From Trebonia sp963843745 (GTDB taxonomy: Bacteria; Actinomycetota; Actinomycetes; Streptosporangiales; Streptosporangiaceae), in assembly GCA_963843745.1 (NCBI GenBank), contig CAWJLP010000007.1, forward strand, positions 1,798,001 to 1,862,000: a DNA stretch of 64,000 nucleotides. The letters are read 5' to 3'. The translations under genes and the position numbers were made by a program. The first letter of the stretch is position 1. Each line of letters opens with the position of its first letter. The notes beneath the pieces were generated by a model. That model was not told the origin of the DNA. It saw only the letters and a program-made list of their open reading frames with translations, and searched no databases. Positions 45,879 to 55,718 of this stretch are shown piece by piece.

Positions 45879-48002
45879 GTGACGACACCAGGTGATTCGT
45901 CCGTCACGCCCTCGCGGGCGGCGGCGACGGCAGGGACGACCGGGACGGCGACGGCCGCAGGCGGGGCGCCCGGCGAGGCACACGGCCGCCGGTTGCTCGT
46001 CATCTACATCGCACTGATGCTCGCGCTGCTGCTGGCCTCCCTCGACCAGACGATCGTGTCGACCGCGCTGCCGACGATCGTCAGCGACCTCGGCGGGCTG
46101 AGCCACCTGTCCTGGGTGGTCACCGCGTACCTGCTGGCCAGCACCGCGACCACCCAGGTGTGGGGCAAGCTCGGCGACCAGTACGGCCGCAAGTACCTGT
46201 TCCTGACCGCGATCGTGATCTTCCTCATCGGGTCCGCTCTCTGCGGCCAGTCCCGGAACATGGGTGAGCTCATCGCCTTCCGCGCCGTCCAGGGCGTCGG
46301 CGGCGGCGGCCTGATCGTGCTGACCCAGGCGATCATCGGCGACATCGTGCCCGCCAGGGAGCGCGGCAAGTACCAGGGCGCGTTCGGCGCGGTGTTCGGG
46401 GTCTCCAGCGTCATCGGGCCCCTGCTCGGCGGCTTCTTCGTCGACAACCTGAGCTGGCGCTGGGTGTTCTACATCAACCTGCCGATCGGCGTGCTCGCGC
46501 TCATCGTGATCAGCATCGTTCTCCCGGCCACCTCAAGGCGGCAGCAGCACAAGATCGACTACCTGGGCGCGACGCTGCTCGCCGGGTTCGCCGTCTGCGT
46601 CGTGCTCGCGACCTCCTGGGGCGGCACGACCTACCCGTGGGGTTCCGGGGTGATCATCGGCCTGTTCGCCGCCTCGGCCGTCATGCTGTTCCTGTGGTAC
46701 CTGTCGGCGCGGCGGGCGGCCGAGCCCGTGCTGCCGCTGCGGCTGTTCCGCAACTCGGTGTTCACGATCGCCTCCTCGATCAGCCTGGCCGCCGGCTTCG
46801 CGATGTTCGGCGCGCTGTCCTTCCTGCCGCTGTTCCTCCAGGTGGTGCGCGGCGTCTCGCCGACGATCTCCGGGGTGTACCTGCTCCCGATGGTGCTCGG
46901 CCTGCTGCTGACCTCGGTGGGCAGCGGGCAGCTCATCGCGCGGACCGGCAGGTACAAGATTTATCCGATCGTCGGCACGTTCGTGATGACCATCGCGCTG
47001 TTCCTGCTGTCCAGGCTGGACGAGAACACGGCGACGTGGGTCATGAACCTGTACTTCTTCCTGCTCGGGTTCAGCCTCGGCCTGATCCTGCAGGTGCTCG
47101 TCATCGCGGTGCAGAACAGCGTCGACTACGCCGACCTCGGCGCCGCCACCGCGGGCGTGACGTTCTTCCGGTCGATCGGCGGCGCGTTCGGCACCTCGGT
47201 GTTCGGCGCGATCTTCACCAACCAGCTAGCGCACAACCTCGCCAGCGCGCTGCACGGCATCCCCCTGCCGCCCGGGTTCAGCGTCGCGGCCATCGAGTCG
47301 AACAGGCACCTGCTCACCCGGCTCCCGGCGGCCGTCCAGCACGACATCCTGCACGCCTACAGCATCTCGCTGCACCCGGTCTTCCTCACCGCGGTGCCGA
47401 TCGCGCTCGTGGCCTTCGTGCTCTCCTGGTTCCTGCGCGAGGTGCCGCTGCGCACCGCGGCGGGCGAGACCCTGCGCAACCAGGCGAACGCCGTCGACAT
47501 CGGCCAGGGGATCGGCGCGGCACCGACCCAGCGGTCGTCGGCGGAGGAGGTCGAGCGCGTGCTCGCCCGGCTGTCAGACAGGGACCTGCGCCGCTTCGGC
47601 TACGCCAGGCTCGCCCGCGCCGCCGGGCTCGACCTGACCGGCGGCGCCACCTGGATCCTGACCCGGCTCGGGAGGCAAGGCCCGACACCAGGACCGGAGC
47701 TGGCCGAGCAGGCGGGCGTCACCGTCGAGGAGGGCCACCCCAATGCCCAGCTGCTCGTCGACAAGGGCCTGATCACCCGGACCGACGGCGTGCTCGCGCT
47801 GACCCCCGGTGGGCAGCGGGTTGCGGACAAGCTCTACGCCGCACAGCACGACTGGCTGTGCCACCAGCTGGCCGGCTGGTCGCCGGAGCAGCAGGCCGAA
47901 CTCGAGCCCGTCCTCGCCAAGCTCTCCCACGCCATGCTGGGTGACGAGGCGGACCGCGACGTGCTCAATCAGGCGGCGGGCACGCAGCTCACCGCGGGCT
48001 AG
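45879..48002 (+). CDS. DHA2-family MFS drug exporter with C-terminal winged-helix domain
   Basis: A 707-residue protein. Residues 38-530 form a 14-segment EmrB/QacA-type exporter with LASLDQTIVSTALPTIVSDL, AYLLASTATTQVWGKLGDQYG and the motif C region GPLLGGFFVDNLSWRWVFYI. After the last helix (VLSWFLREVPL) come about 165 extra residues resembling a MarR-type winged helix: DRDLRRFGYARLARAAGLDL, then NAQLLVDKGLITRTDGVLAL and TPGGQRVADKLYAAQHDWLC. Such a tail could sense a ligand or bind DNA. It starts with GTG at 45879. Confidence 0.8.
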   Translation: MTTPGDSSVTPSRAAATAGTTGTATAAGGAPGEAHGRRLLVIYIALMLALLLASLDQTIVSTALPTIVSDLGGLSHLSWVVTAYLLASTATTQVWGKLGDQYGRKYLFLTAIVIFLIGSALCGQSRNMGELIAFRAVQGVGGGGLIVLTQAIIGDIVPARERGKYQGAFGAVFGVSSVIGPLLGGFFVDNLSWRWVFYINLPIGVLALIVISIVLPATSRRQQHKIDYLGATLLAGFAVCVVLATSWGGTTYPWGSGVIIGLFAASAVMLFLWYLSARRAAEPVLPLRLFRNSVFTIASSISLAAGFAMFGALSFLPLFLQVVRGVSPTISGVYLLPMVLGLLLTSVGSGQLIARTGRYKIYPIVGTFVMTIALFLLSRLDENTATWVMNLYFFLLGFSLGLILQVLVIAVQNSVDYADLGAATAGVTFFRSIGGAFGTSVFGAIFTNQLAHNLASALHGIPLPPGFSVAAIESNRHLLTRLPAAVQHDILHAYSISLHPVFLTAVPIALVAFVLSWFLREVPLRTAAGETLRNQANAVDIGQGIGAAPTQRSSAEEVERVLARLSDRDLRRFGYARLARAAGLDLTGGATWILTRLGRQGPTPGPELAEQAGVTVEEGHPNAQLLVDKGLITRTDGVLALTPGGQRVADKLYAAQHDWLCHQLAGWSPEQQAELEPVLAKLSHAMLGDEADRDVLNQAAGTQLTAG

Positions 48003-48020
48003 CCGCTCCAGAAAGGGTTC

Positions 48021-48171
48021 TCAGTCCAGGTCAGCGTCCGCCGGCAACCGCCCGGCCGACTCGGGCGCCGACAGCAGGCCCGCGAGCACATGGCGCAGCG
48101 CCACCGGCCCGCCGCCCACGCGAGTCCGCAGGCCAGCCCTTCCGGGGTCGCGGCGTGCACCTGACCGTCGC
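48021..48171 (-). pseudogene. Decayed duplicate of the sacsin-like gene 3' end
   Basis: Read on the minus strand: DGQVHAATPEGLACGLAWAAGRW, then, after a one-base shift, LRHVLAGLLSAPESAGRLPA and DADLD before a stop. This matches the end of the adjacent intact protein (DGVIHAATPAGLAHGLAWAT, RHVLTAILTSPDE, ALADADLEG). Only about 50 codons are left. It lies 108 bases beyond the stop of the intact gene. Confidence 0.75.
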
Positions 48172-48278
48172 TGCGTCTCACATTCCGGACGGTTTCCATC
48201 GACATAGGGCGCGAAAGTTACCTCGGAATTACGGCAAAACGGACATAAAATGTCACGATCGCGCCCTAAGTGCTTCTA

Positions 48279-51200
48279 TCAGCCCTCTAGATCGGCGTCG
48301 GCCAGCGCGCGGGGGGTCTCATCCGGACTGGTCAAAATGGCCGTCAGTACGTGGCGGGCCTGCCATCGGCCCGTCGCCCACGCCAGGCCATGGGCTAGGC
48401 CCGCCGGGGTTGCGGCGTGGATCACGCCGTCGCGGTAGCGCCAGGGGATCTCCACGCCGTCGACGGCTAGCTTGTCGTGGGACTGGTACGTCTCGGGTGC
48501 CGTGGGGAGGACAGACCGGACGATCTCTGGGACGGGGCGGGGTTCGCCTGTGGTCTCGATGACCCCGGGGACTTCCTCGGAGGCCAGGGGGAGGTCGAGG
48601 AGGTCGGCCAGATGGGATGCCGTGGTGTGCGGGCTCAGCACGAGCGGCTGGTCCGCGACTAGGGGCCAGAGGTCCGGGGCGTCCAGGATCAGGACGTCGC
48701 CGGCGTGGGTGACGACGACTTCAGTGCCGCGGATCGCGCGGATCTGGTCCGGGGGAGTGATGTCGTCCGGGCTGCGGTTCGCGGTTGCCAGCGCTGACCA
48801 GAGGGCGCGGAGCTGGGGGCGGGAGACCGGGCGCGCCGCGTCGGCCAGCCTGGTGAGCAGCTCGTCGGGGCCGCCTGGTTCGGTGAGGAGGCCGGCCAGG
48901 GAGGTGCGGACGCCGAGGGCGCGGGCGATCGCCGGGTCGGCGAGGACGCCGGAGGGGGTGGCGGCCAGGTCGTCGTAGAGGCCCGCGAGCAGCGGGTCGG
49001 AATCCGCGGCGCGCAGGCCGGCCGGACGGCGGCCGGCCAGCGTCACGTGGCGGCGCAGCCACCAGGCCGTGTAGGACGGGACGTCGGCGTGGCGTCCGTC
49101 GGCGAGGCGGACCCGGACCGGCTCGACAAGCGCCGCGCGCAGCGGCGGGCGGGCCAGCAGGTCCAGGGCCCGCGCCCAGCGGTCCCGGTCGACGAACTCG
49201 AGGTCACGGACGGCCGCGACCTCGACCGCGATCGGCGGCACAGCCGCCGCCCCGGCCGTCACCCGCGGCAGCTGGGCGACGACGTGCTCGGCCCACTCGC
49301 CGGCCTCGTCCAGGTCGAGGTCGGGGTCGGCCAGGTCGACGTCGTGCGCGGTCAGCAGGTCAAATGACGACAGCACACCCGCCGCCTGGAGCGTCGCCGC
49401 GCCGTAACGCTCCAGCATTTCCGGATCGATCACGCCGAACGGCGCGTCCGCCGCCGCCACCTCGGCCAGTGGCCCGTCCGGCAGCAGCAGCTCGCCCGCC
49501 GGGACCCACTCGCCGTCGGCGTCACGCAACGCCAGGTCCGCCAGCCACGGGTACTCGCCCCGTTCGGCGCTGGCCGCGGAGAGCAGGCCAAGCACCGCGT
49601 CGGCCACCTGCCCGGGCCCGTCATCGTCGTAGCCGGCCTCGGCCGCCGCGTCATAGGAGTTCGCCACCGCCGCCCGCGTCGCCGGGTCGGCCAGCACGCC
49701 GCGGGGTGTCGCCTCGACCGCGCCCAGCCGGGCGAGCAGCGGATGCGCCGCCTCCGGGTGCACGACGCGCAGCCCGAGCGCGGCCAGCCGCCCCGGCTGC
49801 TCCAGGCCAGCTCCGGGCAGCAGCAGCCCCCGCGGTCCGCGCACCTGGCGCCCGTCGGCCAGCGGCACCGGCAGCGCGCCAAGCTCCGCCAGCTCGTCAG
49901 GCGCGGCGGCGGCCAGCGCCGCATAGAGCCCCCGCCACCAGGCCGGCGGCCGGTCGAGCGCCGCGAGCATGTCGGCCAGCTCGGCGAGCGGCAGGCGCCG
50001 CACCCCGAGTACCGCGTAGGCCGGGTGGCGCGACGGCCCGGCGATCAGGTCAGGCAGCACCGGCGCGAGCCACTCGGCCAGCCCCGGCAGCCCGGTGCCG
50101 AGCAGCAGCGCGTCCCGCGGCCGGATCCGGGAGCCCGACACCGCGGGCAGGAACGCCACTTCAGGCAGCCGCACCGCGATCGCGCGGCCGAGCCGCGCGT
50201 CCAGCTCACCGCGCCCCACCGGCCCTGGCACCAGCTCGAGCAGGCCGGGCCCCGGCGCCAGCCCGGGCAGCAGCCCCGTATAGACCTCGGCGGCCCGCTC
50301 GACCAGGAAGTCAGTGAGCGCCCCGGGCGCGACATGCCGCCGGTCTGGGCTCAGCGGGAACGACGCGAGCAGCAACGCGGGCAGCCCGAGCGGCTCATCG
50401 GTGGGAGTCGGCGCGTGCACCACGGCGCTCACCCCGGCGGGCAGCCGCCCAATCGCCTGGTCGCGGACCTCGACGTCAGCGGGCAGCCCCCGTCCGATGT
50501 CCGGCCCGGCCAGCGGGACCGCCCAGCGGACCGACCAGGACGTGCGCGTGCGTTCCTCGGCCGGGCGGTCGGCGAGCAGTGCCGGGTCGAGCTCGCCGCC
50601 GGCGGCCGTCACGCGCCACCGGGAGACGCCATCGTCGGCCGTGATCGTGGTGGCGTCACCGGAATGCTCCGCGGTCAGCACCCGCGTCCCCGTCGCGGTC
50701 TCGATCACCACCTCGGCCAGAGACGGCAGCGCGAGCAGCAGCGCCGGACCAGTCTCGGCGAGCAGCCGGGCGGCCAGCTGTCCGGCGGCCTCGTCGCGCA
50801 GCGGCAGCTCCACCACGGTCGCGAACCCGTCCGGCAGCGTGTCGCCCGCCGACTGACGGTCCGCGAACGGCAGCCGCAGGACCGGCACGTGCCCCGCGCG
50901 CTCGGCCAGTTCCCCAGCCAGCGCAGGCACCCCGCGCACCAGCTCGCGGGTCCGGTCCCGCGACCAGCCGACGGTACCGGTCAGCGACCGGATGCGCGGC
51001 GCGTCGCTCACCGCGACTACCGCCGCGAATCCCACGCCGAACCGGCCCACCGTTTCCCCGGCCGCATCCGGTCCCCGCTTGCTCGAGGCCCGCAGCGTGG
51101 ACAGCGCCTCCACGCCGGCGGCGTCCAGCGGCGCTCCGCTGTTCGCCGCGGTCAGCGTCCCGTCCCTGAGCGTCAGCCGCAGCTGGCCAGGGACACCCGC

Positions 51201-51386
51201 GCGGGCCGCGGCGTCCGCCGCGTTCTGCGCCAGTTCCACCACGACCCGGTCCCGGTATCCGCCGAGCGCGTAGTCCTCCTCGGCGTTCGCGTCCTCGCGG
51301 AACCGCGCGGGCGACGCCGCCCAGGCGTCAAGCACCCGGCCGCGCAGCTCCGCGGTCGCGAACTGATCGCCCGGCTCATCCAGCAC
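48279..51386 (-). CDS. Sacsin-type HSP90-like ATPase domain protein
   Basis: A 1035-residue protein. The first 180 residues are a GHKL ATPase domain as in sacsin: YRDRVVVELAQNAADAAARA has the metal-binding asparagine, then ANSGAPLDAAGVEAL and GETVGRFGVGFAAVVAVSDA with the lid glycines. The remaining 850 residues are alpha-beta rich, of unknown function, with repeated leucine-rich and acidic segments. Proteins of this layout are common in actinobacteria and are sometimes discussed as chaperones or as defence-related ATPases. No neighbour points to a defence island here. It is divergent from the GH13 gene, with a 66-base gap. Confidence 0.75.
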   Translation of the reverse strand: MLDEPGDQFATAELRGRVLDAWAASPARFREDANAEEDYALGGYRDRVVVELAQNAADAAARAGVPGQLRLTLRDGTLTAANSGAPLDAAGVEALSTLRASSKRGPDAAGETVGRFGVGFAAVVAVSDAPRIRSLTGTVGWSRDRTRELVRGVPALAGELAERAGHVPVLRLPFADRQSAGDTLPDGFATVVELPLRDEAAGQLAARLLAETGPALLLALPSLAEVVIETATGTRVLTAEHSGDATTITADDGVSRWRVTAAGGELDPALLADRPAEERTRTSWSVRWAVPLAGPDIGRGLPADVEVRDQAIGRLPAGVSAVVHAPTPTDEPLGLPALLLASFPLSPDRRHVAPGALTDFLVERAAEVYTGLLPGLAPGPGLLELVPGPVGRGELDARLGRAIAVRLPEVAFLPAVSGSRIRPRDALLLGTGLPGLAEWLAPVLPDLIAGPSRHPAYAVLGVRRLPLAELADMLAALDRPPAWWRGLYAALAAAAPDELAELGALPVPLADGRQVRGPRGLLLPGAGLEQPGRLAALGLRVVHPEAAHPLLARLGAVEATPRGVLADPATRAAVANSYDAAAEAGYDDDGPGQVADAVLGLLSAASAERGEYPWLADLALRDADGEWVPAGELLLPDGPLAEVAAADAPFGVIDPEMLERYGAATLQAAGVLSSFDLLTAHDVDLADPDLDLDEAGEWAEHVVAQLPRVTAGAAAVPPIAVEVAAVRDLEFVDRDRWARALDLLARPPLRAALVEPVRVRLADGRHADVPSYTAWWLRRHVTLAGRRPAGLRAADSDPLLAGLYDDLAATPSGVLADPAIARALGVRTSLAGLLTEPGGPDELLTRLADAARPVSRPQLRALWSALATANRSPDDITPPDQIRAIRGTEVVVTHAGDVLILDAPDLWPLVADQPLVLSPHTTASHLADLLDLPLASEEVPGVIETTGEPRPVPEIVRSVLPTAPETYQSHDKLAVDGVEIPWRYRDGVIHAATPAGLAHGLAWATGRWQARHVLTAILTSPDETPRALADADLEG

Positions 51387-51452
51387 AGCCCGACACTAGC
51401 CCACCGGCTCCCGGTAAACCGGATCGCCGGGCGCCTTCGGAGCGGCTACCGT

Positions 51453-52757
51453 ATGCGAGTGGAGTCCTGGGCAGATCACGCCGTGCTGTGGCAGGTGTAC
51501 CCGCTTGGCTTCACCGGTGCGGAGCGGTCCGCGCTGGCCCCGCACGAGCCGGTCAGGCACCGGCTGCGGCAGCTGGAGGCCTGGCTGGATTACGCCATCG
51601 GGCTCGGCTGCAACGGGCTGCTGCTCGGCCCGGTCTTCGCGTCGGAAACGCACGGCTACGACACGACCGACCACTTCACCATCGACCCGCGACTGGGCGA
51701 CGAGGCTGACTTCGACGCGCTGGTCGCCGCCGCCGGCCTGCGCGGCATGCGGGTGATCCTCGACGGGGTGTTCAACCACGTGGGCCGCGGGTTCCCCGCG
51801 TTCCAGGCCGCGGTCAGCGGGGGCGCGGGGACCCCGGCGGCGCGCTGGTTCAGGCACGCGCCCGACGGCGGCTACGCCCTTTTCGAGGGCCATGACCGGC
51901 TGGTGGAGCTCGATCACGACGAGCCCGCCGTGCTCAGCTACGTGATCGAGGTGATGAAGCACTGGCTCGGCCGGGGTGCGGGCGGCTGGCGGCTGGACGC
52001 CGCGTACGCGGTGCCGCCGGCGTTCTGGGCCAAGGCGCTGCCCGCGGTGCGCGAGTCGTTCCCTTCCGCGTGGTTCCTCGGCGAGATGATCCACGGCGAC
52101 TACGCCGCCTACGCGGCCGAGAGCGGGCTCGACTCCATCACCCAGTACGAGCTGTGGAAGGCGATCTGGTCCTCGCTCAACGACCGGAACCTGTTCGAGC
52201 TCGACCACGCGCTCGAGCGGCACAACGGCTTCCTCAACGCGGAGCTGCCGCAGACGTTCGTCGGGAACCATGACGTGACGCGGCTGGCGAGCATGCTGAA
52301 GGACGAGCGGCACGTGGGGCACGCGCTCGCGGTGCTGTTCTGCGTGGCGGGCGTGCCGAGCGTGTACTACGGGGACGAGCAGGCGTTCCGCGGCGTGAAG
52401 GAGGAGCGGCAGGGTGGCGACGATGCGGTCCGGCCGGCGTTTCCCGCGGATCCGTCCCATCTCATCCCGAACGGATCGTGGTCTTACCGCCTCCACCAGC
52501 GCTTGATCGGCTTCCGGCGCCGGCACCCGTGGCTGGTCCGGGCCCGGACGGTCACCGAGCACCTAGTCAACGATGCGATGGCGCTGCGCGTCGGCGGCGA
52601 CGACGGCCAGATACTGCTGCTGCTGAACGTCGGGGACGAGCCGTACCGGTTCCCGGTAGATGCGGGTCCGCTGACCGTCGCCGAGACCGCCGAGGCAGGC
52701 GCAGCGCCCGATGACCCGCTGGTTGTCCCGCCGCACAGCTGGACGATCCTGGCGTAA
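51453..52757 (+). CDS. Cytoplasmic GH13 alpha-amylase-family enzyme
   Basis: A 434-residue alpha-glucan-active enzyme. The four conserved regions are visible: DGVFNHVG, GGWRLDAAYA with nucleophile D182, the acid/base E211 in GEMIHG, and FVGNHDVTR with D274. A substrate region VYPLGFTGAE opens the barrel. There is no signal peptide, so it acts on intracellular alpha-glucans such as glycogen, maltodextrin or trehalose-related sugars. The frame is open far upstream (to 49743), but that part is antisense to the sacsin-like gene; I choose the ATG at 51453. Confidence 0.85.
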   Translation: MRVESWADHAVLWQVYPLGFTGAERSALAPHEPVRHRLRQLEAWLDYAIGLGCNGLLLGPVFASETHGYDTTDHFTIDPRLGDEADFDALVAAAGLRGMRVILDGVFNHVGRGFPAFQAAVSGGAGTPAARWFRHAPDGGYALFEGHDRLVELDHDEPAVLSYVIEVMKHWLGRGAGGWRLDAAYAVPPAFWAKALPAVRESFPSAWFLGEMIHGDYAAYAAESGLDSITQYELWKAIWSSLNDRNLFELDHALERHNGFLNAELPQTFVGNHDVTRLASMLKDERHVGHALAVLFCVAGVPSVYYGDEQAFRGVKEERQGGDDAVRPAFPADPSHLIPNGSWSYRLHQRLIGFRRRHPWLVRARTVTEHLVNDAMALRVGGDDGQILLLLNVGDEPYRFPVDAGPLTVAETAEAGAAPDDPLVVPPHSWTILA

Positions 52758-52842
52758 CGCGATCGTGGGCTGGTGCGCCGTCCGGGGCCGGGTCTACGAT
52801 CTTTAAAATCTTGTCGCCTGGTCCCAGCCGAGGGGAATCTCG

Positions 52843-53166
52843 ATGGCGCTGTACATGTATCAGGCCTCCTATACCGCGAAGTCGATGGCGGCTCAGCTCA
52901 CAGAGCCGCAAAACCCCGTGGAAGTGATCAGGCCGGCGTTGGAGGACGTGGGAGCCAAGATCCTGGTGGCTGGCTTTCCGTTCGGGGAGTACGACGTGCT
53001 CATCGTGTATGAGGCACCGGATGATGTGACCGCCGCCAGCGTCGCGATGGCGGTTGCGGCCGCGGGCGAGGTCAAGGAGGCCAAGACCACGCGGCTGCTC
53101 AGCGGTCAGGAATGGCTCGATTCACTGCTCAAGCGCAGGATTGTCAAGGCCCGGAAGGTGCGCTAG
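52843..53166 (+). CDS. GYD domain protein
   Basis: A 107-residue protein of the small GYD family (dimeric alpha-beta barrel). It has MYQASYTAKSMAAQL at the start, the central FPFGEYDVLIVYEAPDDVTA, which is the region the family is named for, and a C-terminal helix KEAKTTRLLSGQEWLDSL. GAGGGG stands upstream of the ATG. Function unknown. It converges on the SnoaL-like gene with five bases between. Confidence 0.8.
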   Translation: MALYMYQASYTAKSMAAQLTEPQNPVEVIRPALEDVGAKILVAGFPFGEYDVLIVYEAPDDVTAASVAMAVAAAGEVKEAKTTRLLSGQEWLDSLLKRRIVKARKVR

Positions 53167-53171
53167 CCGCG

Positions 53172-53519
53172 TCAGCGCTGGTTCCAGAAGTCGCGTTCCT
53201 CCACCACAAGCCCGTCGTTCCCGAACCGGAGCAGCGACACCCCCGCTAGGTCCTCGCTGCCACCATCGGTCAGCCGGGTCTGCGCGGTCCAGGGCACGGC
53301 CGCCTGATCACCGTCGACAACCGGCGCGCCGAACCAGACCTGCGCCGATTCCTCCTCTCCGAACACGCGGGCTAGATACCCCGGCTCCGGGTCGAGGAAC
53401 GGATGCTGCTGCCAGAACGCACCCTCGGCATAAAGCGCACTGATGGCAGCGACGTCATGCGCGGGCCAGCCGCGCTCCCACACGTCTGCCCACCGCTGGG
53501 CTGCCTGTCGCGTATCCAT
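53172..53519 (-). CDS. SnoaL/NTF2-like protein
   Basis: A 115-residue cone-barrel protein: TRQAAQRWADVWERGWPAHD, then ISALYAEGAFWQQHPF and the final strand VSLLRFGNDGLVVEERDFWN. This fold covers isomerases, hydrolases and pocket proteins; no catalytic residues can be singled out. The start region overlaps the tail end of the decayed HNH gene region only by proximity (35 bases). Confidence 0.75.
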   Translation of the reverse strand: MDTRQAAQRWADVWERGWPAHDVAAISALYAEGAFWQQHPFLDPEPGYLARVFGEEESAQVWFGAPVVDGDQAAVPWTAQTRLTDGGSEDLAGVSLLRFGNDGLVVEERDFWNQR

Positions 53520-53554
53520 GCGCCCACCCTAAAGAAGGGCACCGACAAACGGGG

Positions 53555-55202
53555 TTACCCGGCGCGGAGGGTGGGTGGTGAGTGGCTGTGCAGCACCTGC
53601 CCGTCGGGTCCGTAGGCGGTGGTGGTGCCGTCGGGGTGCAGGACGAGGCGCCAGCCGCGGCGGTGGATGCACACGTCGTGGTGGAACTGGCACAGCAGCA
53701 CGCAGTTGCTGACGGAGGTCTTCCCGCCGTCGGCCTTGTGGGTCAGGTGGTGCACGTCGCACCAGGCGGCGGGTCTCCCGCAGCGGGGCCAGGCGCAGCC
53801 GCGGTCGCGGAGCTGGACGGCGCGGCGGATGCTGGCCGGGATGGAGTCGGAGTAGCCGATGTCCAGCGGCAGCGACGGGGTGCTGTAGGGCGGGTGCGAG
53901 GAGGGTGGTGCGGAGCCAGGCGGCGAGGCCGGCCGGGCCGGAGACGAAGTCGATGGCGAGCCGGGCGATGGCGTACCGCAGCGCCTGCATCGCGTCGGGG
54001 GTGAACCGCTCCCGGGCCCGGCTGCGGGCGCGGGACGCGGCCCGGGCGGTGTCGGCTCCGCGGGGATGACCGCCGGTGCCCCAGGACCGGCCGCCGTCAC
54101 CGGCGTCGCTGTCCGGGCCGGCGTCGTCATGGTCGCTGTCGTCCGGCCCGCTGGCCTCAGTGTGGTCATCGCCATCGGGCCTGGTCTGCGCCGTCCAGGG
54201 TGATGCCGGCCGCGGCCAGCGCGAGGGCGATGATCTTGTCGACCACCCGCATGTCGGCGTGCCCGGTGACCACCGGCTCGGCGACCGCGTCGCAGGCGGC
54301 CGCCTCGGCGTCCTTCCCGGTCAGGTAGCCCGGCTCGCCGGCCGTGCCGCGCAGCCACACCTCTTCGGCCTCCGGCGCGCCGGGACGCTGCCGCAGCTCC
54401 GGGAACGCGATGTGCACCGCCACGTGGGTGTCCGCGCCCGCCCGGTCCGGCACCATCTTCGCACCGATCAGCAGCTCGCAGCCGGCCTGCAGCGCGTCGT
54501 GGAACCGCTGCCCCTCGGTCCGGGTGTCCTCCGGGCCGGCCTTCTTGCCCAGCGCCTCCAGCACGGCCTGCACCGCGGCGGCGCATTCCGGGGTGAGGTT
54601 GCCGCGGATCACGCCGGCGCCGCCGAACGTGGTGCCGGCCTGCACGTACCGGTCGTCGAACCCGTCCTCATCGGCGTCGGGCCGCGAGGCGCGCCACTTT
54701 TCCACGCGACGCCGGCGATGATCCGCAGGTCATCCAGCGACGCCCCGGCCTGAGCGGCCTGCACCAGGATCTTGATCGTCTCGGCGCGCAGCTCCGGCCG
54801 GCAGCTTCCTGGTCCAGCCGGCGATTGCCAGTGCACAACGATTTGGAGATGTCCGCTTCCGCGAGGGCGCCGGTCATGTCGGGGTGGTCGCGCAGCAGCC
54901 GCATCCGCCGGACCTTGGCCCTGGCGTCCGGGCGGGTCATGTCGGTCATCGCCATCAGCCACGCGGCAGAGTTGCCGTACCCGTCGCTGTCGTGGGCGTC
55001 GGCGGCGTCGAACCGGGCCAGCACCGAGCGCGTGCGCGGCGGTGAACTTCGCCTCGATCTCGCCCAGCGACCGCAGCACCGACCCGCACGCGGCACCATC
55101 CAGGTCATCCCCGGCCGGGCCATTCAGGTAGTCCATGGTGGCATTCGCCATCTGCAGCGCCTCCGCGACACTGCCGAACACACGGCCGCCTGCGGTGCAC
55201 AT
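53555..55202 (-). pseudogene. Decayed DUF222/HNH endonuclease gene with several frameshifts
   Basis: A 13E12-type protein of the kind common in actinobacteria, broken into at least five frames. In order: SVAEALQMANATMDYLNGPA (55202-55030), then in another frame GYGNSAAWLMAMTDMTRPDA, then ELRAETIKILVQAAQAGASL, then EKWRASRPDADEDGFDDRYV to ITLDGADQARW (54705-54166), then AMQALRYAIARLAIDFVSGP (53990 frame), then RDRGCAWPRCGRPAAWCDVH-HL with the HNH motif and CQFHHDVCIHRRGW. The HNH residues are intact but cannot be reached in one frame. Confidence 0.8.
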
Positions 55203-55282
55203 CCTGAACCACCTCCCCGGGTAACGCCGTGACCGATCGCCTGCCTCTCATCGCTCGCGCCACTCTTGTGGCCTGTTACCAG

Positions 55283-55319
55283 GATAGCACGAGTGTTCGA
55301 GATAGCACAACTGATAGCA
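55283..55319. repeat. Three GATAGCA repeats upstream of the decayed HNH gene
   Basis: GATAGCA occurs at 55283, 55301 and 55313 in an AT-richer stretch next to the start of the HNH pseudogene. It could be a former operator; nothing more can be said. Confidence 0.3.
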
Positions 55320-55363
55320 TCAAGATCTTTTAGTCGGTACGAACGTCGGAGCCGGGCGTGCCG

Positions 55364-55605
55364 CTACGCGGTAATCACAGCCGTTCCGCGGATCGTCCCG
55401 GCGATCAGGTCGAGCGCGTCGCTGACAGGCCCGATCGTGGCGGGCAGGTTGAGGAAGCCGTGCAGCATCGAGGTCACCATGACCTGCCGCACGTCGACCC
55501 CGGCGGCCGCCAGCGCCGGCGCGAACGCCTGGCCGGAGGCGCGCAGGTCGTCGTACTCGGCGTTGAGCACCAGCGTGGGACACAGGTCGGGGTGACCCCG
55601 GCGTG
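55364..55605 (-). pseudogene. C-terminal fragment of an alpha/beta hydrolase
   Basis: About 80 codons: HPDLCPTLVLNAEYDDLRAS then GVDVRQVMVTSMLHGFLNLP. NAEYDDLR holds the catalytic aspartate and MLHGF the catalytic histidine of acetyl-esterase-like enzymes. The nucleophile half is missing: upstream at about 55605 the match ends abruptly. It is a truncated remnant. Confidence 0.65.
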
Positions 55606-55718
55606 GCTGCTTTTCGGCCGTGCGCTTTCGGGGTATGGATCACCGCACTCGGCGCGATCCGTCGTTTTTTGAGCCTCTGCCCCAGTTTGCCGTCCGCCGC
55701 CCGCCCGAAAGTAATCAC

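Noticed and set aside
49743..51452. Long extension of the GH13 frame
   Set aside because: It is antisense to the sacsin-like gene; the amylase fold starts at 51453.
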